Made by a program: the position numbers and the translations under genes. Shown here piece by piece: positions 45,637 to 56,000 of a stretch of 64,000 nt of DNA. Position 1 is the stretch's first letter. Every line of letters begins with the position of its first letter. Source of the DNA: Bacteroides fragilis (lineage in GTDB: Bacteria; Bacteroidota; Bacteroidia; Bacteroidales; Bacteroidaceae); assembly GCF_002849695.1 (NCBI RefSeq), contig NZ_CP018937.1:1984001-2048000 (forward strand). The letters run 5' to 3'. Below the pieces are notes generated by a model that was not told where the DNA came from, ran no database searches, and was given only the letters and a program-made list of their open reading frames with translations.

Positions 45637-47040
45637 TTACTTTTTAACAAGTTCCGGTATTTTAAGTACAGTACCATATGGCACACTATTCGGATTCTTA
45701 ATCACTCCCTGATTATGCTTAACAATATAAGGCCACAAATCTTTTGTACCATAGAAGCGTAAAGAGACCTTGGTTAAAGTCTCCCCCTCTTTCATCGTAT
45801 AGGTAGTCTTAGTACCGGTAATTATGTAATTTACAGAATCCGGCTTAACAGGTATTGACACCACCTTCTTAGTAACCTTTTCCTGAGCAACCGATTTACT
45901 CTCCGATACTTTATCCGTTTTCACCGACACAGGTTTAGGATTCACTACCTGTTGTTTATCCTGCATTTTTGCCACCACTTCGGCTATAGTATCTGTTTTC
46001 ATAACAGTATCTAACGGGACTTCCTTTATAGGCTCTTTTTTCTCCACCGCTTCAATTACGGTTGATTGCATTTCTTTTTTAGAAAACAAATCCGGATAAT
46101 AAACAAAAACCAGAGCCGCACCACAAAGCAGCATAACAACCGCTATGATAGTTACCAAATAAGGGACAGGAGACTTCTCTTTTTTGAATTTAATTTCTTT
46201 TTGGGGGTACCTCTCCTTTCCCATAGGAACAATCGGAACTTCTGTTTTCTGAATCTCCCGAGCAATTATTTCTTCTGCAGTCAGTTTAGGAGCCTCGCCT
46301 TCTTCTATTTCTTTTTCCGCCTGCTCTTGTTCTTCCTCGAATCCTTCGTCAGTCTTATCTGGTTTAATGTCTTCCGATACTTCATCAACAGATAATCCTT
46401 CTATTTCTATGATAGTCTTTGTGCCCGTATCCTTGCAGGTTTCCTTTTCAACTTCTTCAGGCACATCAACCATTCGACTTCCAATTTCTATATTTTCCGT
46501 TTTTTTCGTATCCTCCTCAATATCCCCTGTAGTAGTCTCAGCATTCTCTGCGTTTTGCTCCAGCATACCCTCCGATTCTGCTGTTTCTATCTGCTTTGCT
46601 GCCTCTATAGGCTCTGTTTCAATTGAGACATCCTCCATAAACTGTGTTCCTTCTACTTCAGGCACATCCACCGGATCTCCCTCCAATTCCTCTATCGGCG
46701 TATTTTCCAATACAGTATTCTCATTCAATACAACCGTCTCAAAATGAGAAAAAGGCCTATTAATAATATCCCGCAAAGAAGGATCAGGAGTAAAAGAAAT
46801 CTTTGTATGTCCTTCTATCTTAATTCGTTCGCCTGTATTGATATTTACACTTTCACGGCTATTAACCCCTATCAGTTTAAATGTTCCCAGCCCCTTGATT
46901 TTCACGTACTGATCATTCTCCAGAGCCTGTTCTATCAACAGAAAAAACTCCCGAACAAAAACATCGGCATCTTTTTGAGGGACCCCATGCCTGCTAACCA
47001 GTAAATCAACAAGATTCTGTATAGTCAACCTTTCATTCAT
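45637..47040 (-). CDS. HU-like DNA-binding domain, membrane segment and LysM fusion protein
   Basis: 467 residues, read as three parts. Residues 1-95 resemble the HU/IHF fold, including KGLGTFKL, SVNINTGERIKIEGHTKISF and TPDPSLRDIIN. Residues about 105-260 are a strongly acidic linker rich in Glu. Then comes a basic patch (KKEIKFKKEK-like, 281-289), a single membrane span (293-314, PYLVTIIAVVMLLCGAALVF), a periplasmic linker (about 320-410), and a LysM peptidoglycan-binding domain (413-463, YTMKEGETLTKVSLRFYG). By the positive-inside rule the HU end is cytosolic and the LysM end periplasmic. Its start overlaps the small HU gene's stop by 8 bases. That it binds both DNA and cell wall is inference. 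Confidence 0.85.
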   Translation of the reverse strand: MNERLTIQNLVDLLVSRHGVPQKDADVFVREFFLLIEQALENDQYVKIKGLGTFKLIGVNSRESVNINTGERIKIEGHTKISFTPDPSLRDIINRPFSHFETVVLNENTVLENTPIEELEGDPVDVPEVEGTQFMEDVSIETEPIEAAKQIETAESEGMLEQNAENAETTTGDIEEDTKKTENIEIGSRMVDVPEEVEKETCKDTGTKTIIEIEGLSVDEVSEDIKPDKTDEGFEEEQEQAEKEIEEGEAPKLTAEEIIAREIQKTEVPIVPMGKERYPQKEIKFKKEKSPVPYLVTIIAVVMLLCGAALVFVYYPDLFSKKEMQSTVIEAVEKKEPIKEVPLDTVMKTDTIAEVVAKMQDKQQVVNPKPVSVKTDKVSESKSVAQEKVTKKVVSIPVKPDSVNYIITGTKTTYTMKEGETLTKVSLRFYGTKDLWPYIVKHNQGVIKNPNSVPYGTVLKIPELVKK

Positions 47041-47323
47041 ACGGAAATGCTTCTTTAAACTTATCCTTTAAGATTGGACTTGGCTTGAATGCCAACACCA
47101 GTTTGGGTGGAACCAACAAGCGTAGTCTGGTGACAGGATTGATGACAATACGCTCAGCCTTCTTTTTTACTTCAAAAGCACCAAATCCCTGTATTCCTAT
47201 AGCATTACCTTCCTGCAGCTCCTGAATGATGTCAGACAGCAGAGTAGTTATCAAGTCAGAAGTATCTTTTGTATTATATCCTAACCTGCGCGAAAGTTCT
47301 GAAGTAAATTCTTTGTTATTCAA
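47033..47323 (-). CDS. HU-family DNA-binding protein
   Basis: 96 residues with the HU/IHF fold: N-terminal helices (MNNKEFTSELSRRLGYNTKD), the GIQGFGAFEVKKKAERIVIN strand, the beta-arm NPVTRLRLLVPPKLVLAFKP and a terminal helix. It is shorter and more divergent than HupA/B, and the beta-arm lacks the usual proline-tip sequence, so DNA bending may differ. Directly upstream of, and overlapping, the HU-LysM gene, suggesting a heterodimer or shared complex. Confidence 0.88.
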   Translation of the reverse strand: MNNKEFTSELSRRLGYNTKDTSDLITTLLSDIIQELQEGNAIGIQGFGAFEVKKKAERIVINPVTRLRLLVPPKLVLAFKPSPILKDKFKEAFPYE

Positions 47324-47398
47324 AATACTACAATTTTAAAAGTGTGTTGCTATATTAGTCAATCCGAATGAAAAAAACAAATTCTTAGGGAAATATCT

Positions 47399-48697
47399 TT
47401 AGATAACTTTCGCAAAAAGATCGAATTCATCGGAATCAATCACCTCTATTTGATAAAAGTTACCAACCCTCAGACTATCTCCCTCGCACTTTATTAATAC
47501 CTCAGGATCTACTTCCGGAGAATCAAATTCAGTGCGCCCAACATAATAATCACCCTCTATACGATCAATGATAACTTTCATTTGCCACCCCACCTTAGAT
47601 GCACTAAGTTCAGCAGAAATCCCCTGTTGAATATCCATCAGTTCATCCAAGCGGGCCTGTTTCACTTCTTGAGGAATAGAATCTTCATAATTAGCTGCCG
47701 CATACGTGCCCTCTTCCTCTGAATAAGCAAAAGCTCCCATTCTATCGAAACGGACTTTACGAACAAACTCTTTCAATTCCTCAAAATCCTCTTCTGTTTC
47801 ACCCGGATGCCCCACCATCAACGTTGTACGTAAATGAATACCGGGAACTTCTTTACGAAACTGTTCAATTAACCGATAGGTGTCTTCTTTGGTCACATGA
47901 CGCCGCATACGTTGCAACATGTTATCACTAATATGTTGCAATGCTATATCCATGTATTTGCATACATTATCCCGTTCACGCATCACTCTAAACAAGTCTT
48001 CAGGAAAATGTGCCGGGTATGCATAGTGTAAACGTATCCATTCCACACCCGGAATCTCAGAAACACGCTCAATCAATTCCGGGAGCATTTGTTTCTTGTA
48101 TAAATCGACTCCATAGTAAGTCAACTCCTGGGCAATCACCTGAAACTCTTTCACACCATTGGAAACCAAGTATCTCACTTCGTCCAAGATCTCTTCCATG
48201 GGACGAGACACATGACGTCCTGTAATGATTGGTATAGCGCAATAAGAGCATTTACGGTCACACCCCTCTGATATTTTCAGATAAGCATAATGTTTAGGGG
48301 TAGTTAGCGTACGTTCAATATGAAGTTCGTCATGGTAGGCTTTTCCCAAGTCCTGCAACAACTCTTTCCAGTTGAATTTACCATAAAACTTATCAACCTG
48401 AGGAATTTCAATCGCCAATTCTTTTAAATAGCGTTCCGAAAGACAGCCCATAACAAAAAGTTTTTCCAGATTTCCTTCTTCTTTTTCCTGGGCAAATTCC
48501 AGAATCATATTAATTGATTCTTCTTTCGCATCACCGATGAAACCGCAGGTATTGATAACTGCTATTTCTCCTGTCGGTTTTTCCGAGTCATGGGTAACAT
48601 CATATCCGGCTTCTTCCAACTGACGCATCAACTGTTCCGAATCCACCAAATTCTTAGAGCACCCTAATGTTATAATATCTATAGTTTTTCTTTTCAT
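47399..48697 (-). CDS. rimO: Ribosomal protein uS12 methylthiotransferase
   Basis: Radical-SAM enzyme adding a methylthio group to Asp88 of ribosomal protein uS12. 432 residues: N-terminal UPF0004 domain with cysteines in LGCSKNLVDSE, INTCGFIGDA and VMGCLSERY, the radical-SAM site CDRKCSYC, and a C-terminal TRAM domain (about 370-432). RimO rather than MiaB by the LGCSKNLVDSEQLM start. Its ATG overlaps the ftsY stop by 4 bases. Confidence 0.94.
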   Translation of the reverse strand: MKRKTIDIITLGCSKNLVDSEQLMRQLEEAGYDVTHDSEKPTGEIAVINTCGFIGDAKEESINMILEFAQEKEEGNLEKLFVMGCLSERYLKELAIEIPQVDKFYGKFNWKELLQDLGKAYHDELHIERTLTTPKHYAYLKISEGCDRKCSYCAIPIITGRHVSRPMEEILDEVRYLVSNGVKEFQVIAQELTYYGVDLYKKQMLPELIERVSEIPGVEWIRLHYAYPAHFPEDLFRVMRERDNVCKYMDIALQHISDNMLQRMRRHVTKEDTYRLIEQFRKEVPGIHLRTTLMVGHPGETEEDFEELKEFVRKVRFDRMGAFAYSEEEGTYAAANYEDSIPQEVKQARLDELMDIQQGISAELSASKVGWQMKVIIDRIEGDYYVGRTEFDSPEVDPEVLIKCEGDSLRVGNFYQIEVIDSDEFDLFAKVI

Positions 48698-49653
48698 GCA
48701 TTCTCTCCAAATAAGGAGTCTACAAATTCTTTCTTGCGGAAAACCTGCAGGTCTTCCATACCTTCACCCAATCCAATATATTTCACCGGAATCTTAAACT
48801 GATCTGAAATTCCGATAACAACGCCTCCCTTTGCCGTTCCGTCCAGTTTTGTTATAGCCATGGCAGTCACCTCTGTAGCCAACGTGAATTGTTTAGCCTG
48901 CTCAAAGGCATTCTGCCCGGTTGAACCATCAAGCACCAGCAACACCTCATTCGGAGCATCAGGTACCACCTTCTTCATTACATTCTTAATCTTCGTCAGT
49001 TCATTCATCAAACCGACCTTATTGTGTAGGCGTCCTGCTGTATCTATAATCACAACATCCGCATCATTAGCAACGGCCGAGCTTAATGTATCAAATGCAA
49101 CCGAAGCGGGATCAGCACCCATTTTTTGTTTTATTACCGGTACCCCTACTCTATCTCCCCAAATTACAAGCTGTTCTACAGCTGCTGCACGAAATGTATC
49201 GGCCGCACCCAAGTAAACAGATTTACTAGCTTTCTTGAATTGATAAGCAAGTTTACCAATGGTAGTTGTTTTACCAACTCCATTCACACCCACTACCATA
49301 ATGACATAAGGCTTTTTCTCTACCGGAACATCGAAATCAGCAACATCATCCGAATTATTCTCAGTCAACAATGCTGCAATTTCTTCACGCAGAATTGAGT
49401 TTAGCTCTTGTGTATTTACATATTTATCTTCTGCTGCACGTTTTTCAATACGTTTAATGATATTAAGAGTAGTCTCTACTCCCACATCCGATGTGATAAG
49501 CACCTCTTCCAGATTATCCAGCACTTCATCATCCACCTTCGACTTGCCGGCTACCGCACGGGCAATCTTGCTGAATACACTTTCTTTGGTTTTAGATAAT
49601 CCTTTATCTAAAGTTTCCTTCTTTTCCTTTGAGAAAAAACTAAAAAATCCCAT
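48694..49653 (-). CDS. ftsY: Signal recognition particle receptor FtsY
   Basis: GTPase that docks SRP-ribosome complexes at the membrane for cotranslational insertion. 319 residues: a short N-terminal basic region, the N domain (about 15-100) and the G domain with GVNGVGKTTTIGKLA, DTFRAAAVEQL, DTAGRLHN and TKLDGTAKGG. No long acidic A domain, as in many Bacteroidetes. A TATCTTTGT promoter element lies 32 bases upstream. Coupled by overlap to rimO. Confidence 0.95.
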   Translation of the reverse strand: MGFFSFFSKEKKETLDKGLSKTKESVFSKIARAVAGKSKVDDEVLDNLEEVLITSDVGVETTLNIIKRIEKRAAEDKYVNTQELNSILREEIAALLTENNSDDVADFDVPVEKKPYVIMVVGVNGVGKTTTIGKLAYQFKKASKSVYLGAADTFRAAAVEQLVIWGDRVGVPVIKQKMGADPASVAFDTLSSAVANDADVVIIDTAGRLHNKVGLMNELTKIKNVMKKVVPDAPNEVLLVLDGSTGQNAFEQAKQFTLATEVTAMAITKLDGTAKGGVVIGISDQFKIPVKYIGLGEGMEDLQVFRKKEFVDSLFGENA

Positions 49654-49684
49654 GATTACAATTATTTGTATAATACATTATGCT

Positions 49685-49693
49685 ACAAAGATA
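49685..49693 (-). promoter_or_regulatory. Bacteroides -7 element for ftsY-rimO
   Basis: TATCTTTGT on the minus strand, 31 bases before the ftsY ATG and after the ribosomal cluster's terminator. Confidence 0.6.
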
Positions 49694-49741
49694 TAATAAA
49701 ACTGGCGTAAAGTAAAAATTGAAGCGAATAAAATTGGCAAA

Positions 49742-49778
49742 AAAAATCCCCTCAATGAATATCAGTGAGAGGATTTTT
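49742..49778 (-). terminator. Terminator of the rpmB-rpmG-DUF4295 cluster
   Basis: AAAATCCcCTCA pairs with TGAGaGGATTTT around a loop; a second small stem GGTTGCA/TGCAACC (49781-49800) precedes it right after the DUF4295 stop. Confidence 0.8.
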
Positions 49779-49803
49779 CAGGTTGCAATCTAATGCAACC
49801 GGC

Positions 49804-49962
49804 TTATTTCTTAAAAAAGTCTTGTACTTTTTCGTTAGGAACCATTTGTTCATCAAAAATGTAAGCTCCAGTCTTCGGAGATTTAACCATTTTGATAACC
49901 TTAGTATAAGCACGACCTTCTTTAGATCCTTCGTGCAAACTTGCTACTGTTTTCTTTGCCAT
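49804..49962 (-). CDS. DUF4295 micro-protein
   Basis: 52 residues (MAKKTVASLHEGSKEGRAYT at the start), basic and highly charged, with KMVKSPKTGAYIFDEQMVP and ending VQDFFKK. It is the third gene of the L28-L33 ribosomal cluster, 20 bases after rpmG, conserved across Bacteroidetes but of unknown function. Size, charge and position suggest a ribosome-associated protein. Too short for a default gene-length cut-off, so easily missed. A stem-loop terminator follows. Confidence 0.85.
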   Translation of the reverse strand: MAKKTVASLHEGSKEGRAYTKVIKMVKSPKTGAYIFDEQMVPNEKVQDFFKK

Positions 49963-49981
49963 GGGTTATACTCTTTCTTTT

Positions 49982-50170
49982 TTATTTAATTTCTTTGTGT
50001 ACTGTTACTCTCTTCAGAATCGGGTTGTATTTTTTCAACTCAAGTCTTTCTGTAGTATTCTTTCTGTTCTTAGTTGTGATATAACGAGATGTTCCCGGCA
50101 TACCGCTATCTTTGTGTTCTGTGCATTCCAGAATCACCTGAACTCTATTACCTTTTGCTTTCTTTGCCAT
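49982..50170 (-). CDS. rpmG: 50S ribosomal protein L33
   Basis: 62 residues with the L33 core [40 protein letters not shown] and [13 protein letters not shown]. The zinc-binding cysteine pairs of C+ type L33 are absent apart from one Cys, so it is the zinc-free (C-) form. Between rpmB and DUF4295 in one transcript, 22 bases after rpmB. Confidence 0.94.
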   Translation of the reverse strand: MAKKAKGNRVQVILECTEHKDSGMPGTSRYITTKNRKNTTERLELKKYNPILKRVTVHKEIK

Positions 50171-50192
50171 AATCAGTTTCTCCTCTTACGTT

Positions 50193-50453
50193 TTAGCCAA
50201 TAACTTTAATGGTTTTCCAATCACAATACCCTTTGGCAACTGCATCATTCAGAGCAGCGTCCAAACCTTTTTTATTAATAATACGCAAACCAGCAGCGCA
50301 GAGGCTCAGGCTGATCCAGCAGTCCTGTTCTACATAGTAGAACTTTTTGTTAAACAAGTTCAAATCAAAGGTTCTCTTAGTTCTTCTCTTTGAGTGTGAA
50401 ACATTGTTGCCAATCATGGCTTTCTTTCCGGTAATTTGACAAATCTTCGACAT
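50193..50453 (-). CDS. rpmB: 50S ribosomal protein L28
   Basis: 86 residues with the L28 features [33 protein letters not shown] and [20 protein letters not shown]. First gene of the small ribosomal cluster; a TTACTTTGC element at 50502-50510 (one mismatch to TAnnTTTG) about 50 bases upstream is its promoter candidate. Confidence 0.94.
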   Translation of the reverse strand: MSKICQITGKKAMIGNNVSHSKRRTKRTFDLNLFNKKFYYVEQDCWISLSLCAAGLRIINKKGLDAALNDAVAKGYCDWKTIKVIG

Positions 50454-50574
50454 TTCTATCTTATTTTTATAGTTTTAATCTATACTTCTTTCAAACAGAG
50501 CGCAAAGTAAGCACTTTTATAGATATAAAACAAGCATTTCTTAAATAAATTCATTATTCAGCAGTAATTTTTCT

Positions 50575-51807
50575 TCATTTCACCAATTTTCGAAGTAACA
50601 GAAGAGCATTATTACCTGCTCTCTCCACATTCATTTCTCTTCCGCGGTCAGTTTCCTGCTTCATAGTGCAAATTTCATTTTTATAGGCAGCAGCAATCCA
50701 GACTGTACCAACAGGCTTCTGCTTAGTACCTCCGCCAGGACCTGCGATACCCGAAGTGGCGACTGCACAATCAGTTTTCAGCGCTTCCATCGCACCTTTT
50801 ACCATCTCAATTACGGTTTCCTCGCTTACAGCACCTTTCTTTTCAAGCGTTTCCATCGATACCCCCAGCAATTTCATCTTTACTTCATTAGAGTATGCCA
50901 CTACACTTCCTTTAAAATATTCCGAACTTCCGGCAACCGAAGTAACACGGGCTGCAATACTTCCACCGGTGCAGCTTTCTGCGGTGGAAAGGGTCAATTT
51001 CTTCTTTTTCAGAAGTTCCCCAATCAGAATCTCAATCGGTGTATCTTCTTCATCCAAAATATCTTCACCTAAAATGGCTTCCAATTTGGCGCTCTCAACA
51101 TTTAAGCATGTCTCTACTTCCTGACGATCTTGTCCACGTCCTGTCAATCTCAAACGAATCAAACCGGGTTTAGGCAAGTAAGCAAGTTTAATACAAGACG
51201 GCAGCGCCACCTCCCAAGCCTCCAGTTTTTCAGCCAGCACTGATTCCGGATAATTTTGCACAGTAAAAGTACGATGTACAATGGCATCTGTATGAAACTT
51301 TGCGCACAAACGAGGAATCACTTCTTCACTCATTACCGTAGTCATCTCCTGAGGAACACCGGGCATGGAAACAAGCACTTTACCATCCTTTTCAAACCAA
51401 CTGACAGAGGCACTTCCCACCCGATTATTAATGACCGTACAATTCTCTGGCACCATCGCCTGACTCTTATTCAACGCATTCATCGGTATTTTTCCAGCTA
51501 ATACCCGCTTCACATTTTCAAACACAGCCTCACTGAAAATCAGTCTGGTACCAAAATATTCACAAAGGGTTTGTTTGGTGATATCATCCTTAGTAGGACC
51601 CAAACCACCTGTCATCAATACAATATCCGCCCTTTTCATCGAGGCATCCACTGCTTCGGTTATCTCTTCTGCACGATCACGTACAGACACTACACGAATA
51701 ACTTCGATACCGACTTTATTTAATTCGCGTCCCATCCATGCCGAATTAGTGTCAGTCACCTGGCCTATCAGCAACTCATCACCGATGGTTATTATCTCTG
51801 CAAACAT
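50575..51807 (-). CDS. cinA: CinA-family protein (nicotinamide-nucleotide amidohydrolase)
   Basis: 410 residues of two domains. The N-terminal COG1058/MoaB-like part (about 1-170) has [20 protein letters not shown] and [12 protein letters not shown]; the C-terminal PncC part (about 250-410) has [16 protein letters not shown] and [11 protein letters not shown], the active-site serine region of nicotinamide-nucleotide amidohydrolase. It should help recycle NAD by deamidating NMN. Bacteria with both domains are often called CinA, but a role in competence is not implied here. 68 bases after tsaD on the same strand. Confidence 0.92.
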   Translation of the reverse strand: MFAEIITIGDELLIGQVTDTNSAWMGRELNKVGIEVIRVVSVRDRAEEITEAVDASMKRADIVLMTGGLGPTKDDITKQTLCEYFGTRLIFSEAVFENVKRVLAGKIPMNALNKSQAMVPENCTVINNRVGSASVSWFEKDGKVLVSMPGVPQEMTTVMSEEVIPRLCAKFHTDAIVHRTFTVQNYPESVLAEKLEAWEVALPSCIKLAYLPKPGLIRLRLTGRGQDRQEVETCLNVESAKLEAILGEDILDEEDTPIEILIGELLKKKKLTLSTAESCTGGSIAARVTSVAGSSEYFKGSVVAYSNEVKMKLLGVSMETLEKKGAVSEETVIEMVKGAMEALKTDCAVATSGIAGPGGGTKQKPVGTVWIAAAYKNEICTMKQETDRGREMNVERAGNNALLLLRKLVK

Positions 51808-51875
51808 GATTTTTTTTATTTAGCTTTCTCAATATTATAGATATAAAGAAGAAGAAAGATCTACCCTCTTTTCTT

Positions 51876-52895
51876 TTATAAAGTCACACGTGAATAAGCC
51901 GGCAATTCCATAGGACAGAAGTCTTTATCCTGATATTTAAAATATCCCGTAATAGCGATCATTGCAGCATTGTCCGTGGTATAGCTAAACTTTGGAATAA
52001 AAATCTTCCAGCCATACTTCTCCGCATGCTCACGGAAAGCATTACGCAAACCGTTATTGGCGGACACACCACCTGCTACAGCTACCTCGTTAATCTTATA
52101 CTGTTTGGCTGCTTTACGGAGTTTATCCATCAATATATCTACAACAGTCGCTTCAAGAGAAGCGGCTAAATCAGTCTTATGATGTTCGATGAAATCGGGA
52201 TCTTCTTTCATCCAATCACGCAACGAGTAAAGAAACGATGTCTTCAATCCACTAAAACTATAGTCCAACCCCGGGATGTGGGGTTTGCTGAATGTATAAG
52301 CTTTCGGATTGCCCTGACGTGCCAAACGGTCAATAATAGGACCGCCCGGGTAACCAAGCCCCATCACTTTTGAACATTTGTCAATAGCTTCTCCGGCAGC
52401 ATCATCAATTGTCTGTCCCAGAATCTCCATATCATTGTATGCCTTCACCAGTACGATTTGAGAATTACCCCCGGACACCAACAAGCAAAGGAATGGGAAA
52501 GTGGGTTGTTCATTCTCTTCACCCTTTTCTTTAATGAAATGTGCTAATACATGTCCTGTCAGATGATTAACATCGATCATGGGAATGTTTAATGAGCGGG
52601 CAAACCCTTTCGCAAAAGATACTCCCACCAGCAACGATCCCATCAGTCCGGGACCTCTCGTAAAAGCTACCGCACTCAATTCCTCTTTTGTCACCCCTGC
52701 ACGTTTCAATGCTTCATGCACCACAGGTACTATATTTTGCTGATGCGCACGTGATGCTAATTCGGGTACTACACCACCGTAAGCTTCATGCACCGCCTGA
52801 CTGGACACTACATTCGACAACAGAAAACCATCTTTTATTACCGCAGCCGATGTATCGTCACAGGAAGACTCAATTCCTAATATAATTGTACTCAT
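51876..52895 (-). CDS. tsaD: tRNA N6-adenosine threonylcarbamoyltransferase
   Basis: Transfers the threonylcarbamoyl group to A37 of tRNAs reading ANN codons, working with TsaB and TsaE. ASKHA fold with 339 residues: MSTIILGIESSCDDTSAA, metal-binding His pair in NHLTGHVLAH, and GGVSANNGLR. The frame extends to 52922 but the ATG at 52895 matches the family start and lies just after a TACTTTTGC promoter element (52919-52927, minus). Divergent from tamB. Confidence 0.95.
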   Translation of the reverse strand: MSTIILGIESSCDDTSAAVIKDGFLLSNVVSSQAVHEAYGGVVPELASRAHQQNIVPVVHEALKRAGVTKEELSAVAFTRGPGLMGSLLVGVSFAKGFARSLNIPMIDVNHLTGHVLAHFIKEKGEENEQPTFPFLCLLVSGGNSQIVLVKAYNDMEILGQTIDDAAGEAIDKCSKVMGLGYPGGPIIDRLARQGNPKAYTFSKPHIPGLDYSFSGLKTSFLYSLRDWMKEDPDFIEHHKTDLAASLEATVVDILMDKLRKAAKQYKINEVAVAGGVSANNGLRNAFREHAEKYGWKIFIPKFSYTTDNAAMIAITGYFKYQDKDFCPMELPAYSRVTL

Positions 52896-52918
52896 ACGCT
52901 TTTTGATATTTAAACGAT

Positions 52919-52927
52919 GCAAAAGTA
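52919..52927 (-). promoter_or_regulatory. Bacteroides -7 element for tsaD
   Basis: TACTTTTGC on the minus strand, 24 bases before the tsaD ATG; it excludes the longer frame. Confidence 0.6.
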
Positions 52928-52961
52928 ATGATAAAAGTAGGATTCATAACGAACTATTTTA

Positions 52962-52970
52962 TATTTTTGT
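52962..52970 (+). promoter_or_regulatory. Bacteroides -7 element for the TamB-like gene
   Basis: TATTTTTGT on the plus strand. Transcription should begin near 52977, close to the in-frame stop at 52979-52981, about 25 bases before the CTG at 53003. Confidence 0.5.
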
Positions 52971-53002
52971 TCGCAAAATAAAAACAACCGCTTATCAGAA
53001 CG

Positions 53003-56000
53003 CTGAAGAAGACTGTACGCTGGGTTATCGGTATTATATTAGGTATATATATCGGAACTATCATTTTGCTGAATATTCCTTTTATTCAGCGAAATATGAC
53101 CACGTTTGTCGCAAAAGAACTATCCCGGACATTAGGTACTGAACTGACTATCGGTAAGATAGATATCGGACTATTGAATCGTATCATCATAGACGATGTG
53201 CTGCTCGACGATCAATCGGGCAAAGAGATGCTTAAAATTACTCGTCTTTCCGCCAAGTTTGATATTATCCCCCTATTCAACGGAAAAATCGCAATCAGCA
53301 GTGTACAATTGTTCGGCTTTAACATCAACCTGAACAAACCTACTCCGAATACGGACCCTAATTTCAAATTTGTCCTTGACGCATTTGCCTCTAAAGACAC
53401 AGTAAAAACAGACAAGAGCCTCGACTTGCGTATCAACTCTATATTGATACGCCGTGGTAAGTTGGCTTACGATGTACTGTCGGAAAAAGAAACTCCCGGA
53501 AAGTTCAACCCCCAGCATGTCAAATTGCATAATATCATTGCCAACATCTCTCTCAAAGCACTTCAAGGCGATTCGATCAATGCGGCCATCAAACGGCTAA
53601 GCGTGGATGAACAATCGGGCTTTGAGCTGAGAAAGTTGAGCCTGAAAGTCATAGCTAATGACAGAGGCATGAAAATAGAGAATTTTGCTATAGAAATGCC
53701 GGGTACCGAAATGAAAATGGATACCATTCGGATGGAATATGACAGTTTGGGAGCACTCAATCATTTTGCCGATGAAGTCCGTTTCTCTTTCCGTACTCTG
53801 CCATCCTACGTGACCCTGAATGATATTTCAGCTTTTGTTCCGGCACTATCCAACTTTAAAGAAAAGCTGGATCTGGGCATCGATGTAGAAGGCACACTCA
53901 ACCAGTTGAACTGCAAAACGCTGGAAATTAATGCAGGCGATAAATTCCGACTGAAGGGAGATGTCTCTTTACAGGATCTATCACGCCCGCAAGATGCCTA
54001 TGTATACGGGCATCTTGCCAATCTATCTGCTAATAACGAGGGAATCGGATTCCTGGTACGCAACCTGAGTCCGCATTACAATGGGGTTCCTCCTATTCTG
54101 CAACGTTTAGGAAATGCTTCCTTTCACGGTGAAATATCGGGGTATTTCACAGATTTGGTCATGTACGGTCTGTTTCGTACCAACATTGGTTCTGTCCAAA
54201 CTGACTTAAAGCTCAGTTCCGATAAGGCCAAAGCCTTGTTTTCTTATTCGGGAGGTGTAAAGACCACCGACTTCGAACTGGGACAGTTGCTGGATAACAA
54301 GCAACTGGGCAAAATTACCTTTAATCTGAATGTTCAAGGCAGCCACTACCGTAACCAGTACCCCGCCATCACGCTAAAAGGCCTGATAGCTGCCTTTGAA
54401 TACAGTAATTATAAATATGAGAATATCACACTCGACGGAGAGTTCGAACGTGGCGGCTTCGACGGAAAGGTAGCACTGGATGATGAAAACGGTTCGATAC
54501 ATTTAAATGGTAACATTAATGTAGTCGAGAAAATCCCGACTTTCAACTTCAATGCTGTAATAGATAAAGTACGCCCGCACGACTTGAACCTGAGCAAGGA
54601 TTATCCGGACGCAGAATTCTCTCTGAAGCTGAAAGCTAACTTCCGTGGCGGTTCCATCGATGAAATGATAGGTGAAATCAACATAGACAGTCTACAATTC
54701 ACCGCACCCGAAAAGAATTACTTTCTGGATAATATCAACATCATAGCCACTCGACAAGACAAACAAAACCAACTGAAACTGACCTCCAGTTTCCTGAAAG
54801 CAAGTATTGAAGGCAATTATCTGTACCACACACTTCCGGCAAGCGTAATGAATATTATGCGGCGATACATTCCTTCATTGATCCAGCCGGATAAGAAGCC
54901 GATTGAAACGAATAACAACTTCAGTTTCGATGTCCACATATTCAATACAGAACTGCTGTCTACCGTATTCGACATCCCATTGAAGATATATACTCACTCG
55001 ACTGTAAAAGGTTACTTCAATGACCAGGCACAGCGGCTGCGAGTAGAGGGCTATTTCCCCCGGCTACAATATCAAAACACGTTTATCGAGTCCGGACTGG
55101 TGCTCTGTGAAAATCCTACTGACCAGTTCAAGGCCAAGATACGGTTCAATAACCTGAAAAAAGAGAGTGCCGTAAGCATCTCACTGGATGCGCAAGCCCA
55201 AAATGATACCATAAGTGCCAACATCAATTGGGGCAATAATACCATCAATACTTATAGCGGACGATTATCCGCTGCTGCCAGCTTCTTCCGCAAGGCCGAA
55301 GAAAAGTCGGCACTGAAAACAGTCGTAGACATTAAGCAGACAGACATTATCCTGAACGACACTTTGTGGCAGATTCATCCGTCACAAGTAGTAGTAGACT
55401 CGGGCAAAGTAGATGTAAACGATTTCTATTTCTCGCATAAAGACCGTCACATCCGCATCGACGGACGCATCTCGGAACATGCCGAAGATACACTGAAGGT
55501 AGACCTGAAGGACATCAATGTGGGTTACGTATTCGATGTGGTAGATTTTGACGATGTGGACTTTAAAGGAGATGCCACCGGAACGGCATATGCCAGTGGC
55601 ATTTTGAAGGAGCCGGTCATGAATACCCGCTTACATTTTAAAAACTTCACTTTCAATGATGCTTCTTTGGGAGCAATGGATATTTACGGAGCATGGGAGA
55701 ACGACAAACGTGCCATCTTCCTTGATGCTCACATGGAAGAAGAAGGGCTATCGAAAACGCACGTCATCGGGCACGTCTATCCGTTAAAGCCGGAAAGTAA
55801 ACTGGATTTGAATATAGAAACGGAGCATACAAACATTCAGTTCCTCCAATATTTCATGCGTTCCATTGTCGAAGACCTGCATGGACGTACCAGCGGCAAA
55901 GCTCATTTCTATGGAAAATTCAAGGAACTCAACATCGAAGGGGATCTGATGACAGATGCGTCGTTGAAGATAGGAATATTAAACACATCATTTGCCGTAA

